From Micromonospora rhizosphaerae (GTDB taxonomy: Bacteria > Actinomycetota > Actinomycetes > Mycobacteriales > Micromonosporaceae): 64,000 nt of DNA. Positions 42,510 to 49,947 of the stretch are shown here, piece after piece. The stretch is taken from NCBI RefSeq assembly GCF_900091465.1, contig NZ_FMHV01000002.1, positions 4,030,001 to 4,094,000 of the forward strand. Direction: 5' to 3'. A model generated the notes under the pieces. That model did not search any database. It had not been told where the DNA came from and saw only the letters and a program-made list of their open reading frames with translations. Numbering within the stretch: the stretch's first letter is position 1; every line of letters begins with the position of its first letter. The translations under genes were made by a program, and so were the position numbers.

Positions 42510-43375
42510 CAGCGCTTGATCCCTCCGTGGAAGCGGAATCCGTACCGGCTGCTGACGAAGACGAACATGAGCGCCACCGGCAGCGAGTAGAGCAGCGAGA
42601 ACGTGGAGAGCAGCCGCAGGTCGGCCTGCCCGCCCTCGGTATAGAGGGTGTACATGATCACCGCGGCGGGGGCCTTGTCCGGCCCGCGCAGCAGCAGGAA
42701 CGGGACGAGGAAGTTCCCCCACACGTTCGCCACGGCCCACACCCCGACGGTGGCCAGCCCCGGCCGGACGACCGGCACCACGATGTGCCGCAGGATCTGC
42801 AGGGGACTGGCCCCGAACACCCGCGCCGACTCCTCGTACGACGTCGGCGTGGCGTCCATGAAGTCCTTGAGGATGAAGATCGCGGCCGGCAGCAGGCCGC
42901 CGGTGAGGATCAGGATGACGCCGAGCCGGGAGTCGATCAGGTTCAGCCGGAACGCCAGCTCGAACAGCGGGACCATGGTGGCCGTGCCGGTCACGATCGA
43001 GGAGAGCAGCAGCAGCCCGTAGAGCAGGGCGTCCCGCCCCGGCACCCGGACCCGGCTCAGCGCGTACGCGGCCAGCGCGGCGAACGCCACCACCAGCACG
43101 GCGGTGCCGCCGGCCAGCCAGACCGAGTTGAGCAGCGAGGTCATCGCGTACGGGTTGTCCAGCAGGATGCGGAAGTTGTCGAGAGTGAATTGGGGCAGCG
43201 ACGTGGCGATCGTGGGGGTCTCGTCGAACGGCGCGGTGGCCAGCCACAGCAGCGGCAGGGCGAAGAAGGCGAGGACGAGGCAGAGGAAGACGTACCGGCC
43301 GATCCGCGCCAGCACGTGCCGGATGGCGGCCGTCGCCGCGCCGTCGGTGCGGGCGTCCTGGGTCGCGATGCTCAC
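42509..43375 (-). CDS. Sugar ABC transporter permease (MalG-like)
   Basis: A 288-aa permease with six membrane helices and the EAA loop ESARVFGASPLQILRHIVVP. The GTG at 43375 overlaps the stop of the first permease (GTGA). FHGGIKR is the typical cytoplasmic C-terminus. Confidence 0.9.
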   Translation of the reverse strand: MSIATQDARTDGAATAAIRHVLARIGRYVFLCLVLAFFALPLLWLATAPFDETPTIATSLPQFTLDNFRILLDNPYAMTSLLNSVWLAGGTAVLVVAFAALAAYALSRVRVPGRDALLYGLLLLSSIVTGTATMVPLFELAFRLNLIDSRLGVILILTGGLLPAAIFILKDFMDATPTSYEESARVFGASPLQILRHIVVPVVRPGLATVGVWAVANVWGNFLVPFLLLRGPDKAPAAVIMYTLYTEGGQADLRLLSTFSLLYSLPVALMFVFVSSRYGFRFHGGIKR

Positions 43376-44319
43376 GCCGCCTCCCTCCGCCGGCCCAGCA
43401 TGCGCAGGTACACCAGCGCGATGACCAGGTTGATCAGCAGCATGATGAACGAGATGGCCGCCCCGATGCCCAGCTCCCCGCCGGAGAGCGCCACCTTGTA
43501 GACGTAGACCGGCAGGGTTTCCGAGCGCTGCTCGGGACCGCCCGCGGTGATCAGGAACGGCGTGAAGTCGTTGAACGTCCAGAGGCTGATCAGCAGCAGG
43601 TTGGTCAGCACGTGACCGCGGATGCGCGGGAACACCACGTCGCGCAGCTGCTGCCAGGTGGAGGCGCCGGCCAGCCGGGCGGTCTCCAGGTGCGAGCGGG
43701 GCACGTTCTCCAGCGCGGCCGCGTAGAGCATCATCGAGAACGCGGTGCCCCGCCAGGTGTTGAAGATGATGATCGACAGCATCGGGTGGTCGAGCAGCCA
43801 CGCGGTGCCCGGGATGCCGAGCAGCGCGTTGAGGGTGCCGGCGTCCCGGTCGAGCAGGGCGATCCAGAGGAACGCGACCACCGAGCTGGGCAGGATCCAG
43901 GCCAGCAGGATGAACGCCTCGACCACCCGGCGGACCGGGCCGCGCCGGTCGCGCAGCGCGAAGGCGATGGCGAAACCGAGACAGGCCTGGCCGATGACCG
44001 CCGAGCCGAGCACGAACTGCAGGGTCAGCAGCAGCGAGCTTCGGAAGCGTTCGTCGGTCAGGGCCTTGGTGTAGTTGTCCAGGCCGACGATCTCGGGGTT
44101 GGCCGCGGCCAGGCCGGTGAGCCGGTAGTTCGTGATGCCCAGGTAGATCGTCCAGGCGGCCGGCACCACGAGGAAGAGCAGGATCAGCACCATGCTCGGG
44201 ACGAGGAACCCGGCGGCACGGGCCCGGCCCAGCCCGGCCGCGTCGGGGGCGGGGGAGGGGCCCGTGACCGGGCCCGCTCCCCCGACCGTCTCGTCAGGAC
44301 GAGACGTTACCTGGACCAC
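43372..44319 (-). CDS. Sugar ABC transporter permease (MalF-like)
   Basis: A 315-aa permease with ~6 membrane helices and EAA loop ETARLAGASTWQQLRDVVFP. It starts at GTG 44319, overlapping the 3' end of the substrate-binding protein gene by 26 nt, so translation of both is coupled. The N-terminal ~30 residues are Pro/Gly-rich and cytoplasmic. Confidence 0.9.
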   Translation of the reverse strand: MVQVTSRPDETVGGAGPVTGPSPAPDAAGLGRARAAGFLVPSMVLILLFLVVPAAWTIYLGITNYRLTGLAAANPEIVGLDNYTKALTDERFRSSLLLTLQFVLGSAVIGQACLGFAIAFALRDRRGPVRRVVEAFILLAWILPSSVVAFLWIALLDRDAGTLNALLGIPGTAWLLDHPMLSIIIFNTWRGTAFSMMLYAAALENVPRSHLETARLAGASTWQQLRDVVFPRIRGHVLTNLLLISLWTFNDFTPFLITAGGPEQRSETLPVYVYKVALSGGELGIGAAISFIMLLINLVIALVYLRMLGRRREAA

Positions 44320-45691
44320 CGACGATCCCTTCGACCTTCTTCTGGTACGCCGAGGCCGCCTCGTTGACGCTCTTGCCCGACGCCACGGCCGCGGTCGCCT
44401 CCTGCAGCGCCACCGACACCTGCGGGTAGACCGCCAGCGGCGGCCGGTACGCGGTGAGCGGCAGGACCTTCTCGGCGACGAAGCTGAGCAGGGGGTCGCC
44501 GGCGAGCACCTCCTTGTTGACGTCCATCCGCGAGGTGATCCGCGCCGCGCCGGCGAGCTGCTCCTTGGTGGCCTCCGCCGAGTGCATGAAGGCCAGCAGC
44601 TCGAACGCCTGTGCCGGGTACTTCGAGTTCGGGTTCAGCACGTCGACGCCGCCGCCGGACATGCTGACGAAGTCCTGTCCCCGGATGCCGGCGCCGGGCT
44701 GCTTGGCCGGAATCATCGCCCACCCGACGGTGGTGTCCCGGTCGGGCATCTTGGCGACGCCGTCCTTCGGGTTGACCACGCCGCGCCAGAAGTAGTCGCC
44801 CTCGGCGAGGATGCCGATCTTGCCCGCGGCGAACTCGGCGAAGGACTTGTCGCGCCCCTTGGCCTCCTGCTGGAGCTTCGGATCGCCCAGCCCGCCACCG
44901 TAGACCTTGGTGTAGAAGTCGAGCATGTCCTTGACCGGCTGGTTGGCGCCGGCCCACTTGTTGTCCTTGTAGATTTCGCCGCCGGCGCCGACCAGCAGCG
45001 GCAGGGCACCCTGCATGGTGGTCGCCTCACCCATCGCCGTGCCGGCGTTGATCTGGATCGGCGTCACGCCGGGCAGCGCCTTCAGCTTGGTGCCGGCGTC
45101 GAGGATCTCCTGCCAGCTCTTCGGCTGCCAGTCGGCGGGCAGGCCGGCCCTGGCGAAGAGCTTCTTGTTGAAGTAGAGGACGCGGCCGTCGGTGCCCTGT
45201 GGGATGCCGTACTTCTTGTCCTCGAACGTGCCGAGGCCCTGCACGCTCTCCGGGATCTGGGACCAGCCGTCCCAGCTGTCGACCTGGTCGCCGGCCACCT
45301 CGGACAGCGGCTTGAGGTAGCCGGCCTGGGCGAACTCGCCGACCCAGATGCCGTCGACCGACATCACGTCGGCGCCGCTCTTGGACCGCAGGTCCAGAGC
45401 CAGCTTTGTCTTGTACGGCTCGTCGTCGACGCCGCTGGGCACGAACGACACCTTCGCGGTGACGCCCTTGGCCTTCTGGGCCTCGACGAACCGGGGGATG
45501 ACCCACTTCTCGATCCACTCCGCACTGGCGGAGTTCTTGCCGCCGGCGATGGCGTTGGCGGCGATGGTGAGGGTGATGTTCTTGGCGTCCTTGCCCGCGG
45601 GCTCGTCGCCGCCACCGCAGGCCGTGGTGGCGAGGGTGACGGCGGTGAGCGCGGCGAGCACACCCGTGACGCGTCTCGGCGTGACTGACAT
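44294..45691 (-). CDS. Sugar ABC transporter substrate-binding lipoprotein
   Basis: A 465-aa CUT1-type (family 1) solute-binding protein. The ATG at 45691 is preceded by AAGGGAA and starts a lipoprotein signal peptide with lipobox TTAC (about residue 24). Family features: SGADVMSVDGIWVGEFAQAG, KYGIPQGTDGRVLYFNKKLF, GILAEGDYFWRGV and a long C-terminal lobe. It captures a sugar, possibly a mannoside given the operon's GH38 enzyme, outside the membrane. A TGTCATGACA palindrome lies 93 bp upstream. Confidence 0.92.
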   Translation of the reverse strand: MSVTPRRVTGVLAALTAVTLATTACGGGDEPAGKDAKNITLTIAANAIAGGKNSASAEWIEKWVIPRFVEAQKAKGVTAKVSFVPSGVDDEPYKTKLALDLRSKSGADVMSVDGIWVGEFAQAGYLKPLSEVAGDQVDSWDGWSQIPESVQGLGTFEDKKYGIPQGTDGRVLYFNKKLFARAGLPADWQPKSWQEILDAGTKLKALPGVTPIQINAGTAMGEATTMQGALPLLVGAGGEIYKDNKWAGANQPVKDMLDFYTKVYGGGLGDPKLQQEAKGRDKSFAEFAAGKIGILAEGDYFWRGVVNPKDGVAKMPDRDTTVGWAMIPAKQPGAGIRGQDFVSMSGGGVDVLNPNSKYPAQAFELLAFMHSAEATKEQLAGAARITSRMDVNKEVLAGDPLLSFVAEKVLPLTAYRPPLAVYPQVSVALQEATAAVASGKSVNEAASAYQKKVEGIVGGPGNVSS

Positions 45692-45783
45692 GGGGCTGTT
45701 CCCTTCGCAAGGAGCGGCTTCGAAGAGACTCGCGGATCGCCCGCCGGCCGCAGGTTCGTGCCGGCGATGCTTAGCGGCCACAA

Positions 45784-45793
45784 TGTCATGACA
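45784..45793. promoter_or_regulatory. Candidate GntR operator upstream of the sugar transporter operon
   Basis: TGTCATGACA is a perfect 10-bp palindrome between the substrate-binding protein gene and the GntR gene. An almost identical site (TGTCAGGACA) occurs in the other GntR-flanking region at 46667. The pair suggests a common repressor. Confidence 0.55.
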
Positions 45794-45842
45794 GCCTGAC
45801 GACGTAAATACCTGTCACTGAAATGAGCCCGAAACAGGCGGG

Positions 45843-46580
45843 TCACCGCTCGGCGACGGTGACCTCCAGCGCGTACCGGGCGGCCCGGTAGATGTGCGCG
45901 CCGTGCTCGACGTGGCGGCCCTGGTCGTCGTACGCGGTCCGGGTCATGGTGAGCAGCGGGGCGCCCCGCCGTTCGCCGAGCATCTGCGCCTCCGCCGCCG
46001 TCGCGGCGCGTGCCCCGATGCGCTGGTGGGCCGTGCGAATCCGCAGGCCGGCGGCGCGCAGGAGGGCGTACAGGCCGCGGGACTGCAGCGCGTCGAGGGT
46101 GAGCCGGACCGGGTCCAGGGGGAGCCAGTTCTCCATCACGGCCAGCGGCTCGCCGTCGGCGAAGCGCAGCCGGCGCAGGTGCTGCACCTCGGCGCCCGCC
46201 GGCACGCCGAGCGCCTGCGCCGCGGTCGCCGGGCAGGCCACGGCGGCCAGTTCCAGCACCGAGGTGGAGGGTTGCTGACCGGCCCGCACCAGGTCGTCGT
46301 GGAGGCTGGTGAGTTCCACCGCGCGGCGCACCTCGCTGCGAACCACCTGGGTGCCGACGCCGCGGCGGCGCACGATCAGTCCCTTGTCGACCAGATGCTG
46401 GATGGCCTGCCGGACGGTGGGGCGGGACAGGCCGAGCCGGTCGGCGAGCTGCAGCTCGCTGTCGAGCCGGTCGCCCGGGGCCAGTTCGCCGCGCTGGATC
46501 GCCGCGGCGAACTGCTCCGCGACCTGGAAGTAGAGCGGGACCGGACTGCTGCGGTCGACCGCGATCTCGGGGCCGGTCAC
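45843..46580 (-). CDS. GntR-family regulator (HutC/UTRA type)
   Basis: A 245-aa repressor. GTG 46580 has AGGAGGT upstream. Residues ~10-75 form the winged helix (VPLYFQVAEQFAAAIQRGEL, SRPTVRQAIQHLVDKGLIVR, RGVGTQV); the rest is a UTRA ligand-binding domain (VLELAAVACPATAAQALGVP; ARYALEVTV). Lies between the sugar transporter operon and the aldolase operon, divergent to the latter, and probably controls both, with a sugar or inositol-derived metabolite as inducer (inference). Confidence 0.9.
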   Translation of the reverse strand: MTGPEIAVDRSSPVPLYFQVAEQFAAAIQRGELAPGDRLDSELQLADRLGLSRPTVRQAIQHLVDKGLIVRRRGVGTQVVRSEVRRAVELTSLHDDLVRAGQQPSTSVLELAAVACPATAAQALGVPAGAEVQHLRRLRFADGEPLAVMENWLPLDPVRLTLDALQSRGLYALLRAAGLRIRTAHQRIGARAATAAEAQMLGERRGAPLLTMTRTAYDDQGRHVEHGAHIYRAARYALEVTVAER

Positions 46581-46666
46581 GGGACCTCCTCGGGGGCGGA
46601 CGCGCGGTGTCGAGGACGCGCTGATGGCCACTGTACCTAAGCGGACACGGTCCGCAGCATGGCAGA

Positions 46667-46676
46667 TGTCAGGACA
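46667..46676. promoter_or_regulatory. Candidate GntR operator in the gntR/aldolase divergent region
   Basis: TGTCAGGACA, differing from the palindrome at 45784 only at one central base. It lies 87 bp upstream of the gntR start and at the head of the iol-like remnant. GCGGACACGGTCCGC (46641-46655) is a further palindrome beside it. Confidence 0.5.
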
Positions 46677-46721
46677 ACACATTGACACAACTCCTGGCCA
46701 CTGTTACCAATCAAGGACAGG

Positions 46722-46836
46722 ATCGAGCTGACGGTCACGCCGACGCCGGCCGGGACAACGGACTCCCGCCTGGCCTGCTTCGCCGCCATGCCGGACCAGG
46801 CGGAGACCGCGGCGCTGGCCGAGCAAGAGCCCTTAG
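46722..46836 (+). pseudogene. iolC: Apparent 3' remnant of iolC (5-dehydro-2-deoxygluconokinase)
   Basis: The frame reads GTTDSRLACFAAMPDQAETAA, which resembles the C-terminal end of IolC/PfkB kinases (xxASRLxCxxAMPtxaEvxaL), directly before a Cgl0159-type gene as in actinobacterial inositol operons. The kinase body is absent: gntR promoter sequence lies immediately upstream. The natural stop appears frameshifted (a TAG at 46834-46836 is one base out). Short match, so tentative. Confidence 0.45.
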
Positions 46837-46869
46837 GGAGCCGGCCCGCGCCGGACCGGGAGGAGAGCG

Positions 46870-47757
46870 GTGAACACCGAATACGAGGCGTTGACGCTCA
46901 CCCGCGCCCACCGGCCCCAGGCGATCGCCGAGGCGGCCGCCGGGCGGACCCGCCGACCCTGGCCCGATCAGGGCCAACCGCTGTTCATCATCGCCGCCGA
47001 CCATCCCGCCCGGGGCATCCTCGGCGTACGGGACCGGCCGATGGCGATGGCCGGGCGGGCCGACCTGCTGGACCGGCTGCGGCTGGCGCTGTCCCGGCCG
47101 GGCGTCGACGGCGTGCTCGGCACCCCGGACATCCTCGAGGACCTGCTGCTCCTGGGCGCCCTGGAAAACCGGTTGGCCATCGGCTCGATGAACCGCGGTG
47201 GCATCTCCGGCGCGGCCTTCGAACTCGACGACCGGTTCACCGCGTACGACCCGGACAGCATCGCCGCGATGCGCTACGACGGCGGCAAGATGCTCTGCCG
47301 CATCGACCCGGAGGACCACGGCACCGCCGCCACCCTGCACGCCTGCGCCCAGGCGGTCAGCGCGCTCGCCGCCCAGCGCACGGTCGCCCTGGTGGAGCCG
47401 CTCTGGGTGAGCCGCACGGACGGGCGGGTGCACGTCGACCTGCGCCCGGAGGCGGTCATCAAGGGCGTCAGCGTCGGCCAGGCGCTCGGCACCACGTCCG
47501 CGTACACCTGGTTGAAGCTGCCGGCGATCGACGAGATGGACCGGGTGATGGCCGCGACCACGCTGCCGGTCCTGCTGCTCGGCGGGGATCCGACGGAGGC
47601 CCCCGACGTGGTCTACGCCCGGTGGGAACGCGCGCTGCGGCAGCCCGGGGTGCGCGGGCTGGTGGTCGGGCGGGCGCTGCTCTACCCGCCGGACGACGAC
47701 GTGGCCGCCGCCGTCGACCTGGCCCACTCGCTGCTGCCGGCCCGGCAGGACGCATGA
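46870..47757 (+). CDS. Cgl0159-type (beta/alpha)8 aldolase-like protein of inositol operons
   Basis: A 295-aa TIM-barrel protein, often annotated as deoxyribose-phosphate aldolase. Motifs: LFIIAADHPARGILGVRDRP, LAIGSMNRGGISGAAFELDD and LPVLLLGGDPTEAPDVVYAR, ending GLVVGRALLYPPDDDVAAAV. In actinobacteria the gene sits between iolC and iolB and is thought to act as the aldolase or isomerase step of myo-inositol catabolism. Here it is intact (GTG 46870, GGAGGAG upstream) but its usual neighbours are missing except for apparent fragments at both sides. It may be expressed under the divergent GntR. Confidence 0.85.
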   Translation: MNTEYEALTLTRAHRPQAIAEAAAGRTRRPWPDQGQPLFIIAADHPARGILGVRDRPMAMAGRADLLDRLRLALSRPGVDGVLGTPDILEDLLLLGALENRLAIGSMNRGGISGAAFELDDRFTAYDPDSIAAMRYDGGKMLCRIDPEDHGTAATLHACAQAVSALAAQRTVALVEPLWVSRTDGRVHVDLRPEAVIKGVSVGQALGTTSAYTWLKLPAIDEMDRVMAATTLPVLLLGGDPTEAPDVVYARWERALRQPGVRGLVVGRALLYPPDDDVAAAVDLAHSLLPARQDA

Positions 47758-47800
47758 GCGGCGACCTGCACCTGCCCTGGGGCACGACCGCCCGGCAGGT
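47754..47800 (+). pseudogene. iolB: Apparent 5' remnant of iolB
   Basis: ATGA overlap with the aldolase gene opens a frame starting MSGDLHLPWGTTARQ, similar to the N-terminus of IolB (HLPAGS...). After ~15 codons the sequence turns into the antisense 3' end of the GH25 gene. Best explained as a deletion or insertion breakpoint at about 47800. Short, so tentative. Confidence 0.42.
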
Positions 47801-49353
47801 CAGCGGGTCAGCCAGAAGAACTTCTCCCAGGACCCCACTGCCGTCCGGTTGGCGATCAGTGGGGAGGCGCCGGCGTTCTCCGCCGTCACGTAGCGGTTGT
47901 TCGCGTTGGCCAGCAGACTGACCGTGCCATCGGCGTTGGTGATGATCCGGAACTTCTCCCAGGCACCGATGGCCGTCCGGTTGGCGATCAATGCGGACGC
48001 ACCGGCGTTCTCCGCTGTGACGTACCTGCCGTTGACGCGCGCACGGAATGCCACGAATCCGCTACCCGCGTCGATCCGGTCGAACTGCTCCCAGCCGCCG
48101 GCAGCGGTGCGGTTGGCGATCAGCGGAGAGGTGCCCGCGCTCTCGGCCGTGACGTAACGCAGGTTCACGTTGGCGAGCAGATGCACCAGGGCCGGCGGGG
48201 TGACGAACCTGAACTTCTCCCAGGAGCCGATTGCCGTCCGGTTGGCGATGAGCGGGGAGGCGCCGGCGTTCTCCGCGGTGACGTAGCGGTTGTTCGCGTT
48301 CGCGATCAGGCTGGCCGTGCCGTCGGCATTGTTGATGATCCGAAACTTCTCCCACGGCCCCACCTTCGTCCGGTTGGCGATGAGCGGGGAGGCGCCGGCG
48401 TTCTCCGCCGTGACGTATCGGCCGTTCTCCCGGGATCGGTAGGCCACGAACCCGCTTCCGACGTCGATCTGGTCGAACTGCTCCCATGGCCCGATGGCGG
48501 TCCGGCTGGCGATCAGCGGGGAGGTGCCGGCGTTTGCCGCGGTCACGTACCGGTTGTTGACCGTCGCCAGGAGGCTGGTCGCCGGACCGCCGAGCAGGCG
48601 AGCCAGCGCCGCGTAGTCGCCGTTGAAGACGTCCAGATCGGGCGTGGAGAACTCGGAGCCGGGGATGGGGGTGCCGGCAGCGTGCTGCCAGAGCGCGAAG
48701 GACGACCACCCGGCCGGCAGCGGCGGCGGATTCTGCGAGTAGTTGGCGATGAACAACGGGTTCGCCGCGAAGCTCGTGTTGCTGGCCGTGCAGGGGTTCC
48801 ACCAGTTCGTGTTGGTGTAGATCATGGCCTGCCGGCCGGTGCGGACAGCGATCTCGGTGACGAAGTCCCGGACCCACGCCACCAACTGGGCGGGCGTCAT
48901 GTTGTAGCAGTCGTTCAGGCCCCAATCGGCCCGGGGCCATTCGATGTCCAACATCGGCGGAAGCGTGCGTCCATCGGCGGCGTACGGGGCGAAGTTGAGC
49001 AGGACGTTGGCCTGCTGCCTGCCGCTACTGAGATCCGGCCGGGCCCGGTGGTACGCCCCGGTGTAGAGGCCGTTGGCCCGGGCGCCGAGGTAGTTGGTGG
49101 CGTAGTACGGATCAGGATTGTTGTGCGGCACTGGTTGGCCGTCCTGCTCGCTGGCGCGGATGTAGGCGAACGTCGCACCGCCCGCTGCCACCGCGGCCCA
49201 GTCCAGCGAGGGCCCCTGGAAGTAGGACACATCGACGCCTTTGATCGGGTATCCGGGGGGCGTGGGCAGCGCCCTTGCCGGCGCGGCAACCCCGACCAGT
49301 CCGCCTACTCCCAACGCCGCACCCAGTAGAACCGCCAGACATTTGCGTAACAT
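47800..49353 (-). CDS. Secreted GH25 lysozyme with six lectin-like repeats
   Basis: A 517-aa exported muramidase. Signal peptide (CLAVLLGAALGVGGLVGVAAPARA), then the GH25 domain (~35-245) with GVDVSYFQGPSLDW, AYIRASEQDG and catalytic Asp/Glu in MLDIEWP. The rest is six ~44-residue repeats of the type NNRYVTAENAGASPLIANRT followed by GxWEKF/GxWEQF, like fascin/actin-crosslinking beta-trefoils (six repeats = two trefoils). The repeats probably bind wall or host polysaccharide. The gene abuts the apparent iolB fragment at its 3' end. Confidence 0.9.
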   Translation of the reverse strand: MLRKCLAVLLGAALGVGGLVGVAAPARALPTPPGYPIKGVDVSYFQGPSLDWAAVAAGGATFAYIRASEQDGQPVPHNNPDPYYATNYLGARANGLYTGAYHRARPDLSSGRQQANVLLNFAPYAADGRTLPPMLDIEWPRADWGLNDCYNMTPAQLVAWVRDFVTEIAVRTGRQAMIYTNTNWWNPCTASNTSFAANPLFIANYSQNPPPLPAGWSSFALWQHAAGTPIPGSEFSTPDLDVFNGDYAALARLLGGPATSLLATVNNRYVTAANAGTSPLIASRTAIGPWEQFDQIDVGSGFVAYRSRENGRYVTAENAGASPLIANRTKVGPWEKFRIINNADGTASLIANANNRYVTAENAGASPLIANRTAIGSWEKFRFVTPPALVHLLANVNLRYVTAESAGTSPLIANRTAAGGWEQFDRIDAGSGFVAFRARVNGRYVTAENAGASALIANRTAIGAWEKFRIITNADGTVSLLANANNRYVTAENAGASPLIANRTAVGSWEKFFWLTR

Positions 49354-49540
49354 GGCTCGCCTCCACCACCAGGGGCGCTACGCATCCATGCGGAGCGTAA
49401 CTGGCTGCGTAGCCCTGAGGAATCGGCCGCCGGTCCATTGTTGAGTCCGCGGCCGTGGGAGAGAGGCGGCGGTCAGGCGGGCGCGTTTCTCCCTGGCGTT
49501 GGTCGGGTTGGGGAACAATCGAGCGCGGGAGGTGTGCGTG

Positions 49541-49867
49541 ATGGACGGCCAGCGCGACGTGCTAATCCTGATCGACCGGGGAGCGGATGCGGACCGCGTC
49601 CTCGAGTCGCTGCGCCGGGTCGCCCGGGTGACGCAGGTGCTGCCGCCGCGGTTGGCGCTGGTCCTCGCGGACGGGCCGGTGAACGTGCCGGGCGCGGCGG
49701 CCTACGCCGACGACGTGCCGGACGCCGTCCTCGACGAGCTCTCCCCGGCCGAGCGCGCGTTCGTCGCCGCGTGGCGATCCCGCCGCGCGGGGAAACGCCG
49801 TCCAGGTGAAGGGCTCCCGTGGGACGCGCCCGGCCACCTCCCGCCCGACCTGCCGCCGCACCGTTGA
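49541..49867 (+). CDS. Small hypothetical protein upstream of the metallopeptidase
   Basis: A 108-aa protein (MDGQRDVLILIDRGADADRV ...). SD GGGAGGTG lies 6 nt before ATG 49541. The alternation VLILIDRGAD, VTQVLPPRLALVLADG and DAVLDELSPAERAFVAAWRS suggests an alpha/beta ferredoxin-like fold similar in size to protease prodomain-like inhibitors, but no motif proves this. It precedes the metallopeptidase gene by 80 bp and may belong to the same unit. Confidence 0.6.
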   Translation: MDGQRDVLILIDRGADADRVLESLRRVARVTQVLPPRLALVLADGPVNVPGAAAYADDVPDAVLDELSPAERAFVAAWRSRRAGKRRPGEGLPWDAPGHLPPDLPPHR

Positions 49868-49947
49868 CGCCGCGTTGACGCCAGCCCGGTGCACTCATTC
49901 CTGACCGGCGGCGGGCTCCCGCCGCCCGCAAGGGATTGGGGCTGGAC

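Noticed and set aside
46788..47921. 377-codon frame across the aldolase gene, starting in the iolC-like fragment
   Set aside because: Only its first ~20 codons look gene-like; the rest is out-of-frame shadow of the aldolase gene.
47800..48590. Regularly spaced repeats considered as a CRISPR array
   Set aside because: Repeats are coding, ~130 bp apart and imperfect, translating to lectin-like modules.
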